Position numbers and translations under genes: made by a program
Notes under the pieces: generated by a model
What the model saw: the letters and a program-made list of their open reading frames with translations, nothing else
Told to the model about the DNA's origin: nothing
Database searches by the model: none
Part shown: positions 25,349-33,111 of the stretch, one piece after another
Position numbering within the stretch: the stretch's first letter is position 1
How the letters are laid out: each line of letters begins with the position of its first letter
Origin: Paucibacter aquatile
GTDB lineage: Bacteria > Pseudomonadota > Gammaproteobacteria > Burkholderiales > Burkholderiaceae_C
DNA length: 64,000 nucleotides
Direction: 5' to 3'
NCBI RefSeq assembly: GCF_002885975.1
Contig: NZ_POSP01000003.1
Location: 1,612,001-1,676,000, forward strand

Positions 25349-25804
25349 GTGGGCTTGCGACTGCGCGCAGCTTGCCGCGCCGATGTGGGCGCCATGTTCC
25401 ACATCCGAGCGCACACGCAGGACAACGCCATCTCACCCGAGAGACTGGCCGAACTGGGCATCACGCCGGCCACGCTGGGCGCGGCCTTCGATGACAGCGC
25501 GGTCTGCGGCTGGCTGGCCGTCGATGACGAAGCTCAGGCCGTCGGCTTTTGCAATGTGGACCCGGCCAGCGGTGAAGTGCTGGTGCTGGCTGTGCTGTCG
25601 GGCCAGGAAGGCCAAGGCGTGGGGCGCGCCTTGCTGGAGGCGGCGGTGACTCATTTGCAATCGGTGGGCAGCCCACCGCCTTGGCTGATGGCCGGCGTCA
25701 ATCCAGCACTGCGCGCGCATGGCTTCTACCGCGCCCAGGGCTGGAGGCCCAGCGGCCGGCGTGATGCGCAGGGCGACGAAGAACTGCGCCTCGACACGGA
25801 CTGA
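25349..25804 (+). CDS. GNAT family N-acetyltransferase
   Basis: A 151-residue acetyltransferase with a compact GNAT fold: GLRLRAACRADVGAMFHIR, VLAVLSGQEGQGVGRALLEA (acetyl-CoA loop Q-x-x-G-x-G) and ALRAHGFYRAQGWRPSG. The GTG start at 25349 lies two bases after the mpl stop, suggesting co-translation; no ATG is available in a sensible place. The substrate is unknown. It converges with the ZntB-like gene, with 2 bp between stops. Confidence 0.82.
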   Translation: MGLRLRAACRADVGAMFHIRAHTQDNAISPERLAELGITPATLGAAFDDSAVCGWLAVDDEAQAVGFCNVDPASGEVLVLAVLSGQEGQGVGRALLEAAVTHLQSVGSPPPWLMAGVNPALRAHGFYRAQGWRPSGRRDAQGDEELRLDTD

Positions 25805-25806
25805 GC

Positions 25807-26817
25807 TCAGTCGCGCTTGCGGAAGGCCCACCAACCCGCCACCGCCGTGAACAGCAGCACCAGCACGGCCAGGATGGCAAAGCCATGCGGGTGGTCGGAC
25901 AGCGGCACGCCGCCCACATTCATGCCGAACATGCCGGCCATGATGTTGATCGGCAAGGCCAGCACGGTCACCACGGTCAGGGTGAAGACGCTGCGGTTGG
26001 TCTGTTCCCCCACCTGGGCGGCCATTTCTTCTTGCAGCAATTTGATGCGCTCCTGCAGCGCGGCCATGTCGCGAATGACCAGGGAGAACTCCTCGGTCGC
26101 CTGACGCAGCTCATCCAGATCCTGAGGCACCACCCAGGGCGGCGGCAGGCGCAGCAGCCGGAACAGCGCACCCGGCTCCGGCGCCAGCAGCCGTTGCAGC
26201 CGCACCAGCACCCGGCGCAGCTGGCCGAGCTCGCTGCGCTTGGCCTGCAGACGGCCGGCGAGCAGGCTGTCCTCGATGGCATCGACACGCACCGTGGCAT
26301 CACGCACGATGCGCACCAGCACATCGCCCTGGTCACGGAACAGATGATTGAGCAGGGAGACGGTGGAGTCGAAATGTGCGCCCATCTTGACCGCCTCGCG
26401 CAGCCGGTCGATGGAACGCAGCGGATGGCTGCGTGCACTGACCGCCACCTGCGGGCTGACATTGACCCAGAGCGTGGCGATCTCAGACGGGTCGAACGCA
26501 AACTCGTAGGCCACATCGTTGACCACGGCGATCAGATGATCGTCGGCATCTTCAATGCGGGTGGAGCGCGAGCCCTGGCGCAAAGTCTCGAAGAACTCGG
26601 GCGGCAAACTCAGATGCGATTGCATCCAGGCCTGGGCCGAGGCATCGGTGAGATTGAAGTGCAGCCAAATGAATTCGGCACTGCTGGCGCGCGCGTCCTG
26701 GTCGCCCAGCCAGCGCAAAGCCTCAGCCAAGCCAATCGCTCGCCCCGCTTGGCCCGGCGCCAGCACGAATCCACAAATCAAGGCGCTGTCCTGATGTGCA
26801 CCGAAACTGAAACTCAT
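25807..26817 (-). CDS. CorA/ZntB family divalent metal (zinc) transporter
   Basis: Inner-membrane pentameric channel or transporter subunit of 336 residues. A long cytoplasmic N-terminal domain with basic and coiled helices (about 1-275) is followed by two C-terminal transmembrane helices. The signature GMN lies between them (MFGMNVGGVPL near residue 297). Elements such as FIWLHFNLTD, FFETLRQGSRSTRIED and LLAGRLQAKRSELGQLRR fit the ZntB branch. It is monocistronic, and its promoter side faces the first copy of the long palindromic repeat. Confidence 0.88.
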   Translation of the reverse strand: MSFSFGAHQDSALICGFVLAPGQAGRAIGLAEALRWLGDQDARASSAEFIWLHFNLTDASAQAWMQSHLSLPPEFFETLRQGSRSTRIEDADDHLIAVVNDVAYEFAFDPSEIATLWVNVSPQVAVSARSHPLRSIDRLREAVKMGAHFDSTVSLLNHLFRDQGDVLVRIVRDATVRVDAIEDSLLAGRLQAKRSELGQLRRVLVRLQRLLAPEPGALFRLLRLPPPWVVPQDLDELRQATEEFSLVIRDMAALQERIKLLQEEMAAQVGEQTNRSVFTLTVVTVLALPINIMAGMFGMNVGGVPLSDHPHGFAILAVLVLLFTAVAGWWAFRKRD

Positions 26818-26896
26818 AACGACGGCCCTCCCCTGTCTCCGCTGCGGGCGCGATTGTGCGTCATGGAGATGTCAGGGCTGCTGTGGCGGGTGTTGG

Positions 26897-27492
26897 CACA
26901 TTGCGGACCTCCGCTATCTTGATTTTTCTCGCTGCGGTGTCTCGTCCCGCCGCCGGGCTCATGGTTCGCGGGTCGGCTCTGCGAGCCGACTCCCCTCGGT
27001 GCTCACTCCGCGGCTCAGCGGCGCCAATCTCCCTCCGTTCGCTGCGCTCACTGTGGTCAAACAGTGGCGCCGAGTCAGCGCTTGAAGCGCGTGGGACCAC
27101 GCGCCTGAGCCTCTCCGCTGCGCCCTCGGCCGCGCACAAATCGCCCATCGGCGGGCCGAGCCACCTCCGGATTCGGCGTGCTCCACCGTTGATGAGGCAC
27201 ATCGACCGCGATGCAAGCGCCCTGCAGCCCGTGCCGCGGCCGGGCGATTTGTGCCGGGCCGAGCAGCACAGCGCCTCGGGGCGCGTGCGTACCCGCGCGC
27301 TTCAAGTTCTGACTTGGCGCTTCTGTCTGAACGAAGCGAACGCAGGGAGCGAAGTGAGTTATGCGCCAGCCCCCAGGCGCGAGCAGCGCAGGGAAGTCGG
27401 CCCGCCAGGGCCGACCCCGGAACCATGAGCCCGGTGGCGGCGCGGGCTGCCGGGCCTCACGAGCAAACCAAAGGCGGCTTCATGCCGATTGC
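26897..27492. repeat. Long palindromic repeat element, copy A
   Basis: Non-coding element of about 600 bp, nearly identical to 32316-32927 in the same orientation. It is itself an imperfect inverted repeat: left arm 26946-27146 and right arm 27242-27445 are reverse complements with many mismatches, joined by about 95 nt. The inner arm ends match perfectly over 13 nt (GCACAAATCGCCC at 27134 against GGGCGATTTGTGC at 27242). Small hairpins sit within each arm, for example 27087-27104 and 27283-27300. Open frames on both strands read LRSLRSL-type peptides because the arms mirror each other; I do not regard them as genes. It lies between the upstream side of the ZntB gene and the metalloprotease terminator. 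Confidence 0.85.
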
Positions 27493-27510
27493 CGTCAAAA
27501 GCAGTCGCAC

Positions 27511-27541
27511 AAAAAAAGGCCGGCGCCCTTCGGCGCCGGCC
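27511..27541 (-). terminator. Rho-independent terminator of the metalloprotease gene
   Basis: GGCCGGCGCC (27518-27527), loop CTTC, GGCGCCGGCC (27532-27541): a 10-bp stem. Read leftward it ends in CTTTTTTTGTG. It begins just beyond the right edge of the long palindromic repeat. Confidence 0.88.
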
Positions 27542-27566
27542 TTGTTCGTCAAGAACTGATGTCAGA

Positions 27567-30386
27567 TCAGGAGCGCGACATCGAGGCCTTGAGGGCGCTG
27601 TTCAGCGTGTCCAGGCTTTCGGCGAGGTGGGCACGGGTCTCGACGGTTTGTCCGCCCTTGGCCACGGCGGCGCGCAGCTCGGCGGCCAGATTGTTGGCTT
27701 GCAGTCGGGCCAGAGCGTAGGCATCCGCCATCTGGCCCGAGGCGCCGCCGCCCTTGGTCAGGATGGCTTGCAGGCGCTTCAGGTGCTCGCGCTGCAGATT
27801 GCGACGCAGGCGGTCGATCTCGCTGCCACTCTTGAGCTCGCTCCAGATCGCGCTTTGCAAGGTGGCGTAGACCTCGTTGAGCGAGATCAGGCCCTTGCGC
27901 TGGGCTTCCGGCACATAGGCCGGCATGTCCATCAGGCGCAGCGCCGTGTTCTGGCTCAGCAGACGATCCAGCGCCACCAGCTGCACACGAGCCACCGAGG
28001 CCGGCACGTTCAGCGGGCCGCCACGTTCCCACTCGTTGTAGTCGATGGTCAGCGTGGACAGGAACTCGGGCTTGAACTTGAAGCTGTCAGCGCTGAACAG
28101 GCCACTGGCCAGGAACTGCAGGGCCTCGCGCTGCTTGGCCGGCTCCACCGGCTTGAAGCTGGCACGGCCAGTGCTGCCGGGCAGATCACGCAGGGCGTGC
28201 ATGCCGCCGACGTACTTGCCCACCAACTCGGCGGCGCGGAAGAGCTGGTTGAAACCGCTCATCAGCGCACGACGCTGGCGCAAGGGATCCTCACCGGCTT
28301 CGGGCTTGCGGTCCTGCACGCGGGTCCACAGTTCCTTGGACAGCTTCAGACGCTTCTTGTAGTAAGCCAGCGGGTCATCGCCCAGGTCGAAGCGGTTGGC
28401 CAGCGGGTCCATGCCGTCGTAGGGGCCGAAGCCGCCGGCATCGGCGTCATCGGCATAAGCCAGGGCCGGCTCGGTGCTGCGGCTGGCAATCTTGGCCAGC
28501 TCGGCGGCTTCGTTCTCGACGCTGATGGGCTTGTAGGCGTACTCGATGGCCCAGTAGTCGTAGGCACCCAAGGTGGTGTTGTTGAAGGTGGTCGGGGCCT
28601 CGCCCTTGAGTGCCAGGTTGTAGGCGTTGTAGTCCATCACCGAGCCGGAGATGCCGTGGGCATCGGTGTAGGTCTTGTCGGCCAGCTGCTTCTGGGTGAC
28701 GGTGGTCGAGGCCTTGAAGTTGTGCTTCAGGCCCAGGGTGTGACCCACCTCATGCATGATGGTGTCCTTGATGACCGCGGCCACAAAGGCCTCGGCCTCG
28801 GGGCTGTCGGGCGCGATATCGCCGCGCGCTTCCAGCACATCGAGAGCGAAGTTCATCTCGGACGCTGCGTCATGGGCGTAGGTGCACAGCGCCTCATGGG
28901 CGCCATGGCGGTGGCCCGGCAAAGCAGCCAGCGACTGAGCGGCCGGGCTCAAGCCCACGTCTTCCACGATCATGCGGCGTGAGCCACGCGAGAACACATC
29001 GCTCATCCCGATGTCGGCATCGAGGATTTCACCGCTGCGCGGGTCGGCATGGCTGGGGCCGATGGCAAAGCCCACATCGGCACCGACGAACCAGCGGATG
29101 GAGGCATGGCCGGCATCCATATTGTCCCAATCGGCGTCGTCAGGCTGCTGCTTGGCGACGACGGCGTTCTTGAAGCCGATCTTCTCGAAGGCCTTGTTCC
29201 ATTCCACGATGCCCGCCTCAACCGCGGGTCGGTATTTGACCGGGATGTTCTTGTCCATCCAGTACGTGATGGGCTGCACCGGTTCGCTCAGCGCGGCGGA
29301 CGGGTCCTTCTTCTCCAGGCGCCAGCGCTTGATGTAGTGCACACGGGCATTGGCCTTCTTGTCGTCACCGAGGTCGGTGAAGGACTCCATGAAGTGACCC
29401 AGGCGCGGATCGCTCAGACGCGGGCGCATGGCAGTCTGGGGCAGGGCCGCGAAGCTGTAGACGAAGCTGACGAACAGGCTGCGCGGATCGGGCGTGGCCT
29501 GCGGCGGCGTGGGCATGGGCACCGGGGTCGGTGTCAGCGGCGGAGCCGGAATGCGCGGTGTCGAGAAGTGCATGCGCGCGGTCAGCGTGCTCAGCTTCGC
29601 ATCGGCACGGCTGGCTTCGATGAAGGAGTTGGCGCGGTCGGGGGCGAAAGGCAGGCGGTAAGCGCCTTCCAGGCGGGTGGACAGGCCCGGGATGTCGCCG
29701 AGGAACATGCTGGCGTCGATCAGCACCGATTTGCGCTCCGGGTGCTCCGCACTGGCCACCGTGCCAGAGGCCAGCAGGCTGGGCGAGAAGGCCTGGGCCA
29801 CCGCGGCCTTACCGCCGCCTTCGCCACGGAATGCGGTGTTCAAAGCCACCAGCTGGATCTGGTTGCCGATGCGGCGCCATTCGACCATCTGGTCCATGCC
29901 CATCTGGCTGGCGTAGAGGCCACGCTCACCCACGGCGTTGGCCACATTGACCGTGAACAGGAAGGGCTTGCCGATCTTGTCCTTGGGCAGCTCCAGCCAG
30001 GCCTTCTCGTCCTTGCGCCAGATCGGGAACAGACCGTCCTGGACCTTGGCGTCCTTGATGATGTCGGCAAAAGGCTTGGGCGCGCTGGGATCAGCCGGCG
30101 GACGGGCGCCAGCCGCTGCGGCCGGTGCCGCGGCGCCGGGTGCAGCCGGTGCGGCCGCTGTAGCGGTGCTGCCCGCCGCGGGCGCTGGCGTTGCGGCCGG
30201 CGTCACAGCTGCAGCGGGAGACGGTGGGGCACCGGCGCTGCCGCTCGGAGGGGTGGTGGTGGCGCAGGCGCTGAGCACCGCCACGGCGGCGGCCAGCGTC
30301 GACAGCTTCAAGGCCGAGCGCACGGGGGCGCGGTGCGTCGTCGTCACCAGCGCAGCGGGCTGGACGTCTTGTTTCGGAATGGACAT
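27567..30386 (-). CDS. Zinc-dependent metalloprotease lipoprotein (DUF5117/DUF5118 type)
   Basis: Secreted metallopeptidase of 939 residues. The N-terminus has a lipoprotein signal (hydrophobic stretch then LSAC-ATTT), so it is probably anchored in the envelope. A Pro/Ala-rich linker (about 45-105) precedes domains beginning FADIIKDAKVQDGLFPIWRKDEKAWLE, typical of this large bacterial family. The extended zinc motif HEVGHTLGLKHNFKAS lies near residue 545. The ATG at 30386 (MSIPKQDV) gives a proper signal peptide. Its substrate is unknown. It is monocistronic, with the strong terminator at 27511-27541. Confidence 0.87.
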   Translation of the reverse strand: MSIPKQDVQPAALVTTTHRAPVRSALKLSTLAAAVAVLSACATTTPPSGSAGAPPSPAAAVTPAATPAPAAGSTATAAAPAAPGAAAPAAAAGARPPADPSAPKPFADIIKDAKVQDGLFPIWRKDEKAWLELPKDKIGKPFLFTVNVANAVGERGLYASQMGMDQMVEWRRIGNQIQLVALNTAFRGEGGGKAAVAQAFSPSLLASGTVASAEHPERKSVLIDASMFLGDIPGLSTRLEGAYRLPFAPDRANSFIEASRADAKLSTLTARMHFSTPRIPAPPLTPTPVPMPTPPQATPDPRSLFVSFVYSFAALPQTAMRPRLSDPRLGHFMESFTDLGDDKKANARVHYIKRWRLEKKDPSAALSEPVQPITYWMDKNIPVKYRPAVEAGIVEWNKAFEKIGFKNAVVAKQQPDDADWDNMDAGHASIRWFVGADVGFAIGPSHADPRSGEILDADIGMSDVFSRGSRRMIVEDVGLSPAAQSLAALPGHRHGAHEALCTYAHDAASEMNFALDVLEARGDIAPDSPEAEAFVAAVIKDTIMHEVGHTLGLKHNFKASTTVTQKQLADKTYTDAHGISGSVMDYNAYNLALKGEAPTTFNNTTLGAYDYWAIEYAYKPISVENEAAELAKIASRSTEPALAYADDADAGGFGPYDGMDPLANRFDLGDDPLAYYKKRLKLSKELWTRVQDRKPEAGEDPLRQRRALMSGFNQLFRAAELVGKYVGGMHALRDLPGSTGRASFKPVEPAKQREALQFLASGLFSADSFKFKPEFLSTLTIDYNEWERGGPLNVPASVARVQLVALDRLLSQNTALRLMDMPAYVPEAQRKGLISLNEVYATLQSAIWSELKSGSEIDRLRRNLQREHLKRLQAILTKGGGASGQMADAYALARLQANNLAAELRAAVAKGGQTVETRAHLAESLDTLNSALKASMSRS

Positions 30387-30613
30387 GCAACAAATCCTTG
30401 GCGCGAAGGCGCAACGAGAGAGATTGAGTGTCGCGCTGCCGCAGATCACAAGAGGCTGTGCCAGCATGGAAACCGGCCCCGAGGGGCCTCAGGCCCGACC
30501 CGCAGCGGCGCGAAGCGCGCAACTGTGTCCTGTCATCTGCCTGTCGTCAATGGCTGAGCGATGCCACCGCATGCGGGTAAACACGGATCGGGCTGCGACC
30601 TACACTCAGACGC

Positions 30614-31240
30614 ATGTTCATCGCTTCCGATCCAGCCGGCTCAGGCACTGAAACGCCACGCCGCAGCCACCTGCTCTACCTTCATGGCTTTCGCTCCTCG
30701 CCACGCTCGGCCAAGGCGGTGCGCATGCAAACCTGGGTGGCAGCCCATCGACCCGACCTTCATTTCGCCTGCCCGCAACTGCCGCCCTCGCCACGTGCGG
30801 CATTCGCACTGCTGCAAACCTTGACGCAAGACTGGCCGGCAGAACGATCGGCCGTCATGGGCAGCTCCTTGGGGGGCTTCTACACCAGTGCCTTGATCCA
30901 GGATCGCCCGGGCTGGCGCGCCGTCGTGATCAACCCCGCCGTCGACCCGGCTCGCGATCTGGCGGCCTATATCGGCGAGCAAAGCTGCTGGCAGGATCCG
31001 GCGGAACGCTTTTTCTTCCAGCCTGAGTTCGTCGATGAGTTGTGCACGCTGCGGCCGGAGCGTTTGCTGAACCCTGAGCGTTGCCTCGCCGTGGTGGCAA
31101 AAGGCGATGAGTTGCTGGACTGGCGTGAAATGCAGGCCCGCTATGCCGCGGGGCCGATCCAGCTCTTGGAAGGCAGCGACCATGGCCTCAGCGATTTTGA
31201 AGACCATCTGGAAGGCTTGGTCCGCTTCCTCCAGCTCTGA
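30614..31240 (+). CDS. YqiA/YcfP-like alpha/beta-fold esterase
   Basis: A 208-residue hydrolase. LLYLHGFRSSPRSAKA forms the oxyanion-hole region, the nucleophile Ser lies in VMGSSLGGFYTS, the acid is probably in VVAKGDELLDW, and the His is in LLEGSDHGLSDFEDH. Members of this family hydrolyse short acyl or CoA esters. It is divergent from the metalloprotease and 155-185 bp upstream of the FeeM-like gene. Confidence 0.87.
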   Translation: MFIASDPAGSGTETPRRSHLLYLHGFRSSPRSAKAVRMQTWVAAHRPDLHFACPQLPPSPRAAFALLQTLTQDWPAERSAVMGSSLGGFYTSALIQDRPGWRAVVINPAVDPARDLAAYIGEQSCWQDPAERFFFQPEFVDELCTLRPERLLNPERCLAVVAKGDELLDWREMQARYAAGPIQLLEGSDHGLSDFEDHLEGLVRFLQL

Positions 31241-31425
31241 CGCCTAAATCACACTGACAACTTGAATCAAACTAGAGATCGATACTGAGTCAAATTGCAC
31301 GGAATTTGTGTAAGGTGACCGATATTTGGAGACAATCCTCGCCCCAAGGTCGCAAGTCTTCGGAATGAGCCTGGCGCAAACGCTCAGTCGCCAGGTTGCA
31401 CGTGAGAGCACAAGGAAGTAGTACT

Positions 31426-32259
31426 TTGCAAGGCGACACCATCATTGGCGTGACGTTCGAGTCACCACACAAACTGCAATCGCTGCTGCCTGAGTTGCTG
31501 CAGAGCGAGGTGGCTGGCAATGGGGTGGAGATCAATCAGCGGCTGTTCAAGATCCGCAACGCCGATTCGTCAGGTCGCCGCAGTTCCGCCAGCGTGCTGA
31601 TCCAGCGCCGCTATGCCTCGCGCGGCTACATCGCCAGCGACCTGCCCGAGGAAGCCGAACCACAACGCATCACCTTGGTGGCCAGTGACGCTGAAGTCAT
31701 CATCGGCACCATCACCATTGGCTTTGATTCGCCGGCCGGCCTCAATGTCGATGAAACCTTCGGCCACGAAACCGATGCCCTGCGAGCCGAGCGTCGCAAC
31801 ATCTGTGAGTTCACCAAGCTGGCGGTGGACAACGTTTCCAAGTCCAAGCGTGTGCTGGCCTCGCTGTTTCATGTCGCCTACATCTACGCCCACCGGCTGA
31901 TGGGCTTCGACAGCCTGCTGATCGAGGTCAATCCCCGCCACGTGCGTTTCTATCAAGCCATGCTGGGCTTCAAGGTCCTGACCGGCCAGCGCCAAAACCC
32001 ACGCGTCAACGCACCGGCAGTTCTGATGTGCTTGGATTTTGCCTATGTGCAGGAGCAAATCGCCAATCTGGGCGGCCGCCCCGAACTGTCGCTCGAAGTG
32101 CGCTCGCTCTACCCCTACTTCCTGTCCATCGCCGAGGAAGCCAATATCGTCGGCCGTCTGAGCCGCGCCCATCAGGACATCGAGAGCCTGCGCGCCGCCA
32201 CCAGCAAGGACGATTACCCCGATCTCGAAGGGGACACCGTTACCGGTGAGTTCCTCTGA
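31426..32259 (+). CDS. N-acyl amino acid synthase (FeeM-like) family protein
   Basis: A 277-residue GNAT/LuxI-fold protein resembling FeeM, which moves a fatty acyl group from acyl-carrier protein to an amino acid. Seen: RRYASRGYIASDLPE, ITLVASDAEVIIGTITIG, ICEFTKLAVDN, LFHVAYIYAHRLMGFDSLLIEVNPRHVRFYQAMLGFKVL (the last in parts), and a helical C-terminus. No ATG exists near the N-terminus. The TTG at 31426 has AAGGAAG 6-8 nt upstream and is favoured; GTG 31402 and TTG 31396 are alternatives. The upstream 185 bp is AT-rich for this genome and may hold the promoter. It is followed by the second palindromic repeat. Confidence 0.75.
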   Translation: MQGDTIIGVTFESPHKLQSLLPELLQSEVAGNGVEINQRLFKIRNADSSGRRSSASVLIQRRYASRGYIASDLPEEAEPQRITLVASDAEVIIGTITIGFDSPAGLNVDETFGHETDALRAERRNICEFTKLAVDNVSKSKRVLASLFHVAYIYAHRLMGFDSLLIEVNPRHVRFYQAMLGFKVLTGQRQNPRVNAPAVLMCLDFAYVQEQIANLGGRPELSLEVRSLYPYFLSIAEEANIVGRLSRAHQDIESLRAATSKDDYPDLEGDTVTGEFL

Positions 32260-32315
32260 CCCAGCGACGCGCATGCGCTCGTGCGGCCTGCACGCCGACT
32301 GAAGGGCGGATTGCG

Positions 32316-32927
32316 GCACATTGCGGACTTCCGCTGTCTTGATTGATCTTTCTCGCTGCGGTGTCTCGTCCCGCCGCCGGACTCATGGTTCGCGGGTCGG
32401 CTCTGCGAGCCGACTTCCCTCGCTGCTCGCTTCGCGGCTCAGCGGCGCCAAACTCCCTCCGTTCGCTGCGCTCACTGTGGTCAAACAGTGGCGCCGAGTC
32501 AGCACTTGAAGCGCGCGAGTACGCGCGCCTGAGCCGCTCCGCTGCGCCCTCGGCCGCGCACAAATCGCCCGTCGGCGGGCCGAGCCACCTCCGGAGGTGG
32601 CGTGCTCTACCGTTGATGAGGCACATCGACCGCGATGCAAGCGCCCTGCAGCCCGTGCCGCTGCCGGGCGATTTGTGAAGGGCCGAGCAGCACAGCGACT
32701 CGGGGCGCGCACGTACTCGTGCGCTTCAAGTACTGACTTGGCGCTTCTGTCTGAACGAAGCGAACGCAGGGAGCGAAGTGAGTTATGCGCCAGCCCCGAG
32801 GCGCGAGCAGCGCAGGGAAGTCGGCCCGTCAGGGCCGACCCCGGAACCATGAGCCCGGTGGCGGCACGGGCTGCAGGGCCTCACGAGCAAAACCACCAAA
32901 GGCTGCTTCGTGCCGACTGCCGCCACA
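32316..32927. repeat. Long palindromic repeat element, copy B
   Basis: Second, direct-orientation copy of the element at 26897-27492, about 5.4 kb away, with long identical stretches and scattered changes. Arms are 32370-32570 and 32666-32870. The central region contains the perfect palindrome CCACCTCCGGAGGTGG, which is degenerate in copy A. In two arm hairpins the differences between copies preserve pairing (see findings). Between the FeeM-like gene and the chitinase terminator I see no gene in 32260-33111 other than this element. Confidence 0.85.
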
Positions 32928-32944
32928 CGCCCACCGCGAACAAA

Positions 32945-32973
32945 CAGAAAAGGCCAGCGCGAACGCTGGCCTT
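32945..32973 (-). terminator. Rho-independent terminator beyond the GH18 chitinase operon
   Basis: GGCCAGCG (32952-32959), loop CGAA, CGCTGGCC (32964-32971), with A and T runs outside; read leftward the stem is followed by TTTTCTGTTTG. It lies about 140 bp beyond the chitinase stop. As in copy A, it adjoins the right edge of the palindromic repeat. Confidence 0.75.
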
Positions 32974-33111
32974 CTTGATGAGACCGACCTCAAGTCCGGA
33001 AACAGCTGAGGGCTTTGTGGGGGCAGTGACCGAGGAGTGAATCACTGCCCCCGGCCCTTCCTCCGCCTCCGGATTGTTGGGTCGCCTTGAGATCCCTGAG
33101 CAGGGGTTTGC

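Noticed and set aside
26959..27426. Long open frame on the minus strand of palindrome copy A (and 32383-32850 in copy B)
   Set aside because: The frames are Arg/Ser/Ala-rich, mirrored on both strands because the arms are inverted repeats, and have no start signal or homology pattern. They are by-products of GC-rich palindromic DNA.
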